Positions 24,471-30,836 of a DNA stretch of 34,780 nt are shown piece after piece. The stretch is from Patulibacter medicamentivorans. Its GTDB lineage: Bacteria > Actinomycetota > Thermoleophilia > Solirubrobacterales > Solirubrobacteraceae. Within the stretch, counting starts at the first letter, position 1. Each line of letters opens with the position of its first letter. The stretch is taken from the NCBI RefSeq assembly GCF_000240225.1, contig NZ_AGUD01000246.1:1-34780 (forward strand), given 5' to 3'. The position numbers and the translations under genes are program-made. The notes below the pieces were generated by a model. It did no database searches and was not told where the DNA came from. It saw only the letters and a list, made by a program, of their open reading frames with translations.

Positions 24471-24476
24471 TACGGT
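24471..24476 (+). promoter_or_regulatory. Candidate -10 (TACGGT) for the 24478-24676 RNA
   Basis: TACGGT sits just downstream of the ligA hairpin and just before the first paired base of the structured RNA candidate. It has the TANNNT form used elsewhere in the window. The -35 region is poor. Confidence 0.4.
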
Positions 24477-24477
24477 C

Positions 24478-24676
24478 GGTGGACCGGCACACCGCCCACT
24501 CGACTGGGGCGCTACGCGCGTCCACCCGGGTACCGCACCGCCTTCGGGCGGTGGACCGCCTCGGGGGTCGGGAGTGTCCGCCTGCCCAGGCTCGACACGA
24601 GGTCCTGGGACGTTAGTAATGAACGGTGGTGCTTGTCCGGCGTGAACGGGCGGGTCGCTCAGGCGACCCGCCCGTT
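24478..24676 (+). ncRNA. Candidate structured non-coding RNA of unknown family
   Basis: The 354-bp gap between ligA and the aminotransferase has no credible ORF but strong secondary structure. The two ends pair: 24481-24484 with 24635-24638, 24487-24490 with 24629-24632, and 24491-24494 with 24624-24627, separated by one small internal loop and one bulge. Inside are a 7-bp UUCG-capped stem (24536-24553) and a two-part hairpin (24574-24598). A 14-bp stem follows at 24645-24676. It has a promoter-like TACGGT before it, and the next gene has its own promoter after it. This suggests an independent RNA of about 165-200 nt. It lacks the SRP GGAAGGAAGCAGCC-type core and RNase P motifs. A 6S-like RNA is possible by size and end pairing but not shown. 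Confidence 0.45.
24645..24676 (+). terminator. 14-bp terminator-like stem at the end of the RNA candidate
   Basis: A perfect 14-bp GC-rich stem (24645-24658 with 24663-24676) with a 4-nt loop (TCAG) is followed by GTGCTT. It is the longest perfect hairpin in the window and lies 112 bp before the next start codon. Confidence 0.75.
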
Positions 24677-24751
24677 GTGCTTCCCGGCGGCGACCTGCTT
24701 GGTCCACGTGCACCTCGCATCCACCCGCGGCGGTGATGTCTGCGGAATCAG

Positions 24752-24780
24752 TTGCCGGTCGCGCGACAGGTAGTTAGATT
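24752..24780 (+). promoter_or_regulatory. Promoter of the aminotransferase gene (TTGCCG-17-TAGATT)
   Basis: A -35 TTGCCG at 24752-24757 and a -10 TAGATT at 24775-24780 are separated by 17 bp, each matching four of six consensus bases. The ATG is 8 nt after the -10, so transcription would start at or within two bases of the start codon. No Shine-Dalgarno sequence is present. Confidence 0.6.
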
Positions 24781-24788
24781 CCGTCGTC

Positions 24789-26174
24789 ATGAGCGATCAG
24801 ACGATGGATTCCGGTGTCGCGGCGGTCATCGACCGCGAGCGGCTGGCGACGCTGCTCGGGCGTGAGCTGGAGGACTTCCGGGCCCGCCACCCGCGGTCGC
24901 TCGAGGCCCACGAGCGGGCGCGGCGGTCGCTGGTCGGCGGGGTCCCGATGCCGTGGATGATGCGCTGGGCCGGCGGCTTCCCGGTCGTCGCCGAGCGCGC
25001 CAGCGGCAACCGGATCGTCGACGTCGACGGCCACGAGTACGTCGACCTCTGCCTGGGCGACACCGGGGCGATGCCCGGGCACGGTCCGGCGCCGCTGGTC
25101 GCCGCGGTCGTCGAGCAGCTGCAGCGCGGCATCACGACGATGCTGCCGACCGACGACGCGGCCTGGGCGGGGGAGGAGCTGGCGCGCCGCTTCCGCGTCC
25201 CGCGCTGGATGTTCACCCTCACCGCCACCGACGCCAACCGCGCGGCGCTGCGGATCGCCCGCCAGATCACCGGCCGTCGCAAGGTCCTCGTCTACAGCTA
25301 CTGCTACCACGGCTCGGTCGACGAGGCGTTCGCCGTCGCCGGCCCCGACGGGACGACCGTCGCCCGCGAGGGCAACGTCGGCCCCGCCGTCGACGTCGCC
25401 GAGACCACGGTCGCGGTCGAGTTCAACGACCTGCCCGCGCTCGAGGCGGCGCTGGCCACCGGCGAGATCGCCTGCGTGATGGCCGAGCCGGCGATGACCA
25501 ACATGGGGATCGTCCTGCCCGACGCGGGCTACCACGACGCGCTCCGGCGGCTGACCCGCGAGCACGGCACGCTGCTGCTGATCGACGAGACCCACACGTT
25601 CTCCGCCGGGCCCGGCGGCTGCACCGGGGCCTGGGACCTCGACCCGGACCTCGTCAGCATCGGCAAGGCGATCGGCGGCGGCATCCCCTCCGGCGCGCTC
25701 GGGCTGGCCGACCACGTGACCGCCGCGATGTTCGACCAGCAGGGCGCCGACTACGAGGACACCGGCGGGGTCGGCGGCACCCTGGCCGGCAACGCGCTCT
25801 CGCTGGCGGCGATCCGGGCCACGCTCGGCGAGGTCCTGACCGACGCCGCCTTCGCCCACACGATCCCGCTCGCCGAGCGGTTCGCCGACGGGCTCCGCGA
25901 CCTGTTCGCCAAGTACGCGCTGCCGTGGAACGTGACCCAGCTGGGCGCCCGCGCCGAGTACCGGTTCGAGCCGCGCCCGGCCCGCAACGGCAGCGACGCG
26001 CACGGCGCCGCCGACCCCGAGCTGGAGCGCTACCTGCACCTCCACGCGCTCAACCGCGGGCTGCTGCTGACGCCGTTCCACAACATGGCGCTGATGTCGC
26101 CGAGCACCTCCGCCGCCGACGTCGACCGCCACAGCGAGCTGTTCGACGAGGCCGTCTCGGAGCTGCTGGCGTGA
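24789..26174 (+). CDS. PLP-dependent class III aminotransferase, glutamate-1-semialdehyde aminomutase-like
   Basis: The protein is 461 aa with the class III aminotransferase fold. The PLP lysine is K293 in S-I-G-K-A-I-G-G-G-I-P, and the cofactor aspartate is D266 in I-D-E-T-H. The Y-C-Y-H-G-S segment (171-176) and the G-D-T-G-A-M-P-G-H region (90-98) resemble HemL. The phosphate-binding segment that reads S-G-T-E-A in HemL is T-A-T-D-A-N here (residues 145-150). There are also no haem biosynthesis genes nearby. A specialised omega- or amino-acid aminotransferase is therefore more likely than true HemL. It is coupled to an Lrp regulator by a GTGA overlap, suggesting an amino acid substrate. 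The substrate cannot be told from sequence. Confidence 0.85.
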   Translation: MSDQTMDSGVAAVIDRERLATLLGRELEDFRARHPRSLEAHERARRSLVGGVPMPWMMRWAGGFPVVAERASGNRIVDVDGHEYVDLCLGDTGAMPGHGPAPLVAAVVEQLQRGITTMLPTDDAAWAGEELARRFRVPRWMFTLTATDANRAALRIARQITGRRKVLVYSYCYHGSVDEAFAVAGPDGTTVAREGNVGPAVDVAETTVAVEFNDLPALEAALATGEIACVMAEPAMTNMGIVLPDAGYHDALRRLTREHGTLLLIDETHTFSAGPGGCTGAWDLDPDLVSIGKAIGGGIPSGALGLADHVTAAMFDQQGADYEDTGGVGGTLAGNALSLAAIRATLGEVLTDAAFAHTIPLAERFADGLRDLFAKYALPWNVTQLGARAEYRFEPRPARNGSDAHGAADPELERYLHLHALNRGLLLTPFHNMALMSPSTSAADVDRHSELFDEAVSELLA

Positions 26175-26644
26175 GCCGCCGCGCCGCCCTCGACGAGACC
26201 GACCGGGCGATCGTCCTGGCCCTTCAGCGCGACGGCCGGATGCCCTTCAGCCGGCTGGGGCCGGAGGTCGGGCTGTCGGAGGCCGCCGTTCGCCAGCGCG
26301 TGGCGCGGCTGCGCGAGAGCGGCGTGATGCAGGTCGTCGCCGTCACCGAGCCGCTCGAGCTGGGCGGGCGGATGATGGCGATGGTCGGCGTCCGCACGAG
26401 CGGCGATCCGCGCCTGGTCTCCGAGGCGCTCGCCGGCCTCGACGAGGCGATCTACGTGGTCGAGACGTCGGGATCCTTCGACCTGCTCGTGGAGCTGGTC
26501 TGCGAGGACCAGGCGCACCTGCTCGAGGTGCTCTCGGCCAAGGTCCGCACGATCGACGGGGTCGTCGGCACCGAGAGCTTCGTCTACCTGGGCGTGCGCA
26601 AGCACGCGTTCTCGTACGGGGTCGGGCGCCCGCGCGGCGGTTGA
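26171..26644 (+). CDS. Lrp/AsnC-family transcriptional regulator
   Basis: The protein is 157 aa, the usual Lrp length. The N-terminal winged-helix part starts L-D-E-T-D-R-A-I-V-L-A-L-Q-R-D-G-R and has the recognition helix S-E-A-A-V-R-Q-R-V-A-R-L. The C-terminal RAM domain (about 65-140) is the amino-acid-binding and oligomerisation module. The start is GTG at 26171, overlapping the aminotransferase stop (GTGA). Lrp proteins often control the adjacent amino acid enzyme in response to its substrate, so it probably regulates the aminotransferase and itself. It ends only 12 bp from the convergent dacB stop, with no visible terminator between. Confidence 0.93.
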   Translation: MSRRAALDETDRAIVLALQRDGRMPFSRLGPEVGLSEAAVRQRVARLRESGVMQVVAVTEPLELGGRMMAMVGVRTSGDPRLVSEALAGLDEAIYVVETSGSFDLLVELVCEDQAHLLEVLSAKVRTIDGVVGTESFVYLGVRKHAFSYGVGRPRGG

Positions 26645-26656
26645 CCCCGTGGTCGC

Positions 26657-27934
26657 TCAGCCGCGGGCGGCCAGCTGGGCGACGAAGCGGTCCTGGAACT
26701 GGTGGGCGCGGGGGATCGAGAGCCCGTTCTGGAGGATCGCGAACGCGACGTCGCGCTTGCGCCTGGTCGTGCAGTAGCCGGCCAGCGCCGAGACGCCGTT
26801 GAGCGTGCCGGTCTTCGCCTGGCAGCGACCGACGGCGGCCGTCCCGCGCATCCGCCGCTTCAGCGTCCCGGTCCGACCGGCCTGCGGCAACGCGGCCCGC
26901 AGCACCGGGGCGACGGCGGTGCGGCCGTTGAGCTTGACCAGCAGTCGCGCGACCTCGGCCGGGCTGACCCTGTTGCGACGCGTCAGGCCGGAGCCGTCGC
27001 GGAGCCGGGGGCTGTAGCCCAGCAGCGGTCGCAGCGTCTGCCGCTCGAGCGTGATCCCGGCGGCGGTGCTGGCCGGCGCGACGCCGGCGGCCTGCTGGGC
27101 GCACGGGGCGTCGGCGGGCCCCGGGGGGACGCTGGGCAGGGGCGCGAGCCCGGCCGCCAGCCGGCACGCGCCCTCGGCGCCGTCGCGGGCGGCGGCGGCC
27201 TTCAGCAGCATCTCGGCGTAGAAGTTGTCGGACGGCCCGAGGGTCGCCCCGGCCAGCTGCCCCAGCTCGGGACCGGTCACGACCGCGACCTGGCGGGCGC
27301 CCGCCGGAGCGGCCCCCTTGGCCAGCGCCGTCGTCACCCGCAGGCCGGCGGCACCGAGCGCCGACCGCAGGAGCGACGCGGCCCGCTGCGCGGGGTCGTC
27401 CTGACCGGAGCCGCGGTCGACCACCAGCGCCCCGAGTCGCCCGCCCATGTCGGGGTCGAAGCTGCGCCGCGTCCGGTCGCCGCCCTGCCAGTCGTCGAAC
27501 GCGCCGGCGTCGGCGATCACCCGTCCGTCGAGCCTGGTCGCCCCGAGCGCCGCGACCGTCTGACGCGCCAGCGCGTCGAGCGCCGCGCGGCTGAGCGTCG
27601 GATCGCCACCGCCGACGAGGACGAGGTCGCCCTTCCAGGTGCCGGCGACGGCCGGGCCGCCGGTGGCCAGCACGCGGGTCCGCGGGGCCCATCCGGGTCC
27701 GAGCCGCTCGAGCGCCGCCCCGACCGTGAAGAGCTTCGTGACCGAGGCCGGGATCCGGCGCGTGCCGCCCGAGCGGCTCAGCAGCGTCCGGCCGCTGCGC
27801 AGGTCGACGACGACCACGCCGGCACGCGAACCGAGGCCGCTGGTCGAGGGCATCGCGGCGGCCGCGGGGGCGCTGGCGAGGAGGGGCAGGGCGAGGAGGG
27901 TCGTCGCGGCGGCGGCGAGCAGGGGACGGGACAT
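26657..27934 (-). CDS. dacB: D-alanyl-D-alanine carboxypeptidase/endopeptidase (PBP4 type, peptidase S13)
   Basis: This exported penicillin-binding protein trims or cuts peptidoglycan stem peptides. The 425-aa protein begins with a signal peptide (R at position 3, hydrophobic stretch to about 20, A-x-A near 23-27). The three catalytic motifs are S64-V-T-K67, S235-D-N237 and K374-T-G376. The large insert between the first two motifs is typical of S13 enzymes. It starts 12 bp after the stop of the adenylate cyclase gene, so the two are probably cotranscribed. No acyl-chain anchor motif is seen. Confidence 0.94.
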   Translation of the reverse strand: MSRPLLAAAATTLLALPLLASAPAAAAMPSTSGLGSRAGVVVVDLRSGRTLLSRSGGTRRIPASVTKLFTVGAALERLGPGWAPRTRVLATGGPAVAGTWKGDLVLVGGGDPTLSRAALDALARQTVAALGATRLDGRVIADAGAFDDWQGGDRTRRSFDPDMGGRLGALVVDRGSGQDDPAQRAASLLRSALGAAGLRVTTALAKGAAPAGARQVAVVTGPELGQLAGATLGPSDNFYAEMLLKAAAARDGAEGACRLAAGLAPLPSVPPGPADAPCAQQAAGVAPASTAAGITLERQTLRPLLGYSPRLRDGSGLTRRNRVSPAEVARLLVKLNGRTAVAPVLRAALPQAGRTGTLKRRMRGTAAVGRCQAKTGTLNGVSALAGYCTTRRKRDVAFAILQNGLSIPRAHQFQDRFVAQLAARG

Positions 27935-27946
27935 CGCCAGCGCACG

Positions 27947-29062
27947 CTAGCGCGGAGCGCGCCGGACGCGATGCAGCAGGACCCGGCCGACGCCCTTCAG
28001 GTGCATCCGGCCGATCGTGCGCCACTCGAACGCCGCGTCGTCGATCCGCGAGCGGGTCGCGTCGTCGATCAGGAGGGTCGAGGGGCGGGCGGTCGAGCAG
28101 ACCCGCGACGCGCGGTTGACCGCCGGCCCGAACCAGTCGCCGGCCCGCGGCACGCCGTCGCCGGTCGCGACGCCCGCGCGGATCCGGGGGAACGCGGGGT
28201 CGGCGTCGACGCGGTCGAGCAGGTCGAGCAGCACCTCGACGACCTCGGCCGGGCGGGCGCCGGCCAGCATCACCGCGTCGCCGATCGTCTTGACGACCCG
28301 CACGTCGGGGGTCGCCACCTCGGCCCCGAGCGCCGCCAGCCGGACCGCGACGTCCTGCAGCCGCTCGGCGCCCAGCTCCTCGCCCAGCCGGGTGAAGCCG
28401 ACGACGTCCGCGAACCCGATCGAGATCTGCGTCGCGCCGGCCAGCCGTCCCTCGGCGATCTCGTCCCGCGACAGCTGGATCCGGCTCAGCTGGTCGAGCG
28501 CGTGCTCGCGGACGACGGTCGCCAGCGCGTCCGCGAGATGCTCGCGGGCGGGTTCGGTCGCGCGGGCGATCCGGCTCGCCAGCTGGTCCTCGCCGTCGCC
28601 CTCGCGGGTCAGGCTGGCGCCGAGCCCGACGATCGCGGCGGCGCCGATCCGGGCGCCGGACTCGCCGAGGGTGCGGCCCAGGTCGACGATCGCGTCCGGC
28701 GCCACCCCGGCGTCGACGAAGCGCGCGATCAGCTCCGGCAGCGCGGCGTCGCGCTCCTCCCAGGCCGGCTCGTCGTCGGCGGGGATCGCGATCGACGCCG
28801 CCTGCAGGACCCGCTCGAACAGCTCGGGATCGACGCCGCTGCGCCGGACCAGGTCGGCGGTCGTCAGGGTCGGCGTCCCGCGCAGGGTCCGCTCGACCGG
28901 CAGCAGCACCAGGTGGCCGCGTCCGTGCGCCTCGCGCAGCTCCTCGGCGGTGGCGCCGTCGGCGAGCAGCTCGCGCAGCAGCGCGGCGCGGGCCTCGCGG
29001 GCCGGGCCCTCGAGGTCGTCGAGCAGCTCGGCGGGGATCGGGTCGTCGTGGCTGTCGCTCAT
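27947..29062 (-). CDS. Class III adenylate cyclase with Rv1264-like N-terminal regulatory domain
   Basis: The protein is 371 aa. The C-terminal catalytic domain (about 210-365) has the first metal Asp D219 in F-A-D-V-V-G-F-T, substrate lysine K258 and second metal Asp D262 in K-T-I-G-D, substrate Asp D309, and the transition-state N316 and R320 in N-R-A-S-R. All residues for cAMP formation are present. Residues ~10-200 resemble the N-terminal autoinhibitory domain of mycobacterial Rv1264, which senses pH, with an L-L-D-D-L-E-G start and L-L-P-V-E-R segment. There are no membrane segments, so it should be soluble. It precedes dacB by 12 bp. Confidence 0.88.
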   Translation of the reverse strand: MSDSHDDPIPAELLDDLEGPAREARAALLRELLADGATAEELREAHGRGHLVLLPVERTLRGTPTLTTADLVRRSGVDPELFERVLQAASIAIPADDEPAWEERDAALPELIARFVDAGVAPDAIVDLGRTLGESGARIGAAAIVGLGASLTREGDGEDQLASRIARATEPAREHLADALATVVREHALDQLSRIQLSRDEIAEGRLAGATQISIGFADVVGFTRLGEELGAERLQDVAVRLAALGAEVATPDVRVVKTIGDAVMLAGARPAEVVEVLLDLLDRVDADPAFPRIRAGVATGDGVPRAGDWFGPAVNRASRVCSTARPSTLLIDDATRSRIDDAAFEWRTIGRMHLKGVGRVLLHRVRRAPR

Positions 29063-29116
29063 CGGCCGCTGCGGATGATGGCGGGCCGACAGGCGCGAGG
29101 CGCGACGGATCCGGCC

Positions 29117-30232
29117 TCAGCGGCCCGCGACGGCCTCGAACGCGCGCAGCAGGCGGGCGCTGGCCGCCTCGTCCTGGACGGTGATGCGGACGTGGCTGGC
29201 GTCGCCGACGGCGTCGCCGGACTGGACGATCACCCCGCCGCGCTCCAGCTGGGAGCGCAGGCCGCCGGCGTCGAGCCCGGGGGCGCGGACCCACAGCGTG
29301 CAGCTCTGCGACGGGCGGACGGTCGCGCCGAGCGCCCGCAGCTGGCCGCCCAGCACCGCCCGCTCGCGGACGATCCGCCGGGCTCGCGCGTCGATCGCCG
29401 GACCGGCGCTGCGGACCGCGGCCAGCGCTCCCGCCAGCGAGAGGTCGCCGATCCCCAGCCGCGGGGCGAGCATCGGCAGGACGCCGCCCGGCTGGGCGGC
29501 CGCCGGTCCGCCGATCGCGTAGCCGCAGCGCAGGCCGGCCAGGCCCCACGCCTTGCTGAACGAGCGGACGAGGACGAGCCGCGGGAAGCGGTCGGTCAGG
29601 CGGATGGTGGCGTCGACCGGCTCGGCGTCGACGAACTCGCGCAGCGCCTCGTCGACGATCACGACGACCCGCTCGGGCAGCCGCTCCAGCAGCTCGCCGA
29701 GCGCGCCGGCCGGCAGCAGGTCGCCGGTCGGGTCGTTCGGCCCGCCCAGCAGCAGCATCCGCGTGCGGGGCGTGACCGCCTCCAGCAGCTGCTCCGGGTC
29801 GAGCCCGGGGACGGGGACCGGGACCGCCTGGGCGTCGCGCGCCAGCAGCGGGTAGAGCGGGTACGACGGCCACGGCAGGACGACCTCGTCGCCGGCGTCG
29901 AGCAGCTCGTGGGTGGCGCGCTGCAGCAGCCCCGAGGCGCCCTCGCCGATCACGATCCGATCGGGCGCCAGCTGGTGGCGGGCGGCGAGCGCCTCGCGCA
30001 GGTCGCTGTCGCGGCCCTCGGCGTAGCGGTGCAGCCCGCGGCGGGCGGCGAACGTGATCGCGCTGACGATCTCCGGCGACGGCAGCTCCGGCCAGGTCGT
30101 GCGGCTGAGGTCGAGCGGCTCGATCCGGGCCAGCGCCTGCGAGCGGCGCTCGCGGGCGACCTCGCGCAGGCCGGCGTTGACCTCCTCCTCGCTGAGGGCC
30201 TCGAACTGCTTGTAGTGCCCGAAGAGGCCCAC
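29117..30232 (-). CDS. Class I/II PLP aminotransferase, HisC-like
   Basis: The protein is 371 aa. The PLP lysine is K227 in S-F-S-K-A-W-G-L-A-G-L-R-C-G. The N-D-P-T-G motif is at 166-170 with N166, the cofactor Asp is D194, and the phosphate-binding R235 is present. The Y-A-E-G-R-D-S-D-L-R-E segment near 70 fits histidinol-phosphate aminotransferases and related threonine-phosphate decarboxylases. It is not in a histidine operon, so its true substrate is uncertain. The start is GTG at 30232, 4 bp after the stop of a small membrane protein gene in the same direction; they are likely one transcript. Confidence 0.85.
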   Translation of the reverse strand: MGLFGHYKQFEALSEEEVNAGLREVARERRSQALARIEPLDLSRTTWPELPSPEIVSAITFAARRGLHRYAEGRDSDLREALAARHQLAPDRIVIGEGASGLLQRATHELLDAGDEVVLPWPSYPLYPLLARDAQAVPVPVPGLDPEQLLEAVTPRTRMLLLGGPNDPTGDLLPAGALGELLERLPERVVVIVDEALREFVDAEPVDATIRLTDRFPRLVLVRSFSKAWGLAGLRCGYAIGGPAAAQPGGVLPMLAPRLGIGDLSLAGALAAVRSAGPAIDARARRIVRERAVLGGQLRALGATVRPSQSCTLWVRAPGLDAGGLRSQLERGGVIVQSGDAVGDASHVRITVQDEAASARLLRAFEAVAGR

Positions 30233-30236
30233 GCGC

Positions 30237-30701
30237 TCAGAGGCCGCCGACGGTCGGCAGCAGGCCGCCGAGGAACAGGAACCAGATCGAGAACCCGGGC
30301 ACGACGACGAACGTCGTGGCCGCGAACACGCGGCTGAGGACCCCGTTGCGCTGGTCGTGGCCGCCCGCCCGCCGGACCAGGATCCACGCCTGGTCGACGC
30401 GCCGCAGCAGGATCAGCGCGCCGAACACGAAGGCGAGCACGAGCACGAACGCGATCAGGATCCAGAGCCCGACGTTCTCGGACGACAGCTGCGAGGCGAT
30501 CCACATCGCCGCCATCGGCAGCGGCCCCCAGACCAGCGCGGTCAGCAGCACCATCGCCAGCAGCATCGCGGCGGCGATCAGGCGGTCGATCCGGCGGCGG
30601 GCGGTGGATCCCGGGTCGGGGAGGGCGGCGTAGCGCAGCGGCGCCGTACCCGGGCGGCGTCCGAGGAAGAGGCCGCCGTTTTCGGTCGGGTCGGTACGCA
30701 C
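30237..30701 (-). CDS. Small three-helix membrane protein of unknown function
   Basis: The protein is 154 aa. Residues 1-37 are soluble and include a short Arg cluster. Hydrophobic segments at about 41-70, 79-100 and 124-147 make three membrane helices, with a basic loop (R-R-A-G-G-H-D-Q-R) between the last two. I recognise no family. The GTG start at 30701 is supported by a -10 element exactly 6 nt upstream. It is cotranscribed with the HisC-like gene, but no functional link is evident. Confidence 0.75.
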   Translation of the reverse strand: MRTDPTENGGLFLGRRPGTAPLRYAALPDPGSTARRRIDRLIAAAMLLAMVLLTALVWGPLPMAAMWIASQLSSENVGLWILIAFVLVLAFVFGALILLRRVDQAWILVRRAGGHDQRNGVLSRVFAATTFVVVPGFSIWFLFLGGLLPTVGGL

Positions 30702-30707
30702 GCAACG

Positions 30708-30713
30708 ATCGTA
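30708..30713 (-). promoter_or_regulatory. -10 element (TACGAT) for the small membrane protein gene, leaderless
   Basis: On the minus strand TACGAT is followed by 6 nt and then the GTG at 30701, the same geometry as at 19870 and 22212. There is no Shine-Dalgarno sequence. Confidence 0.5.
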
Positions 30714-30787
30714 CCGGTGGTCGGAACGAAGGTGACCGCCGTCACAGGCCAGTGGACCGACGTCCGATGCCCGGCGGCCCGGCGCGA

Positions 30788-30817
30788 CCCACCGTTCGGC
30801 CAGTGGCGAACGGTGGG
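30788..30817 (-). terminator. Inverted repeat after the acyl-CoA synthetase gene
   Basis: A perfect 11-bp stem (30788-30798 with 30807-30817) with an 8-nt loop lies 19 bp beyond the stop of the minus-strand acyl-CoA synthetase, so it probably ends that transcript. No T-run follows. The loop contains GCCAGTGG, which recurs near 30749. A shorter palindrome, GTGAC-N4-GTCAC, lies at 30732-30745 and could be an operator. Confidence 0.5.
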
Positions 30818-30836
30818 CCGGGGCGCTCGGCGCGGC

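Noticed and set aside
24520-24560. T-box riboswitch, because of GGGTACCGC near 24528-24536
   Set aside because: The motif partly resembles the T-box antiterminator sequence, but there is no room for stem I upstream in this transcript, no specifier loop is seen, and the downstream gene is an aminotransferase with its own promoter after a terminator.
24478-24640. SRP (4.5S) RNA or RNase P RNA as identity of the structured region
   Set aside because: The conserved GGAAGGAAGCAGCC-type SRP core and the RNase P GAGGAAAGTCC / ACAGAAA motifs are absent. 6S RNA remains possible but is unsupported beyond size and end pairing.
26702-30337. Very long plus-strand open frame of 1211 codons opposite dacB, cyclase and the HisC-like gene
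   Set aside because: It is antisense to three well-supported genes, has an Arg/Gly/Asp/Ala-dominated composition typical of GC-rich shadow frames, and shows no recognisable domain.
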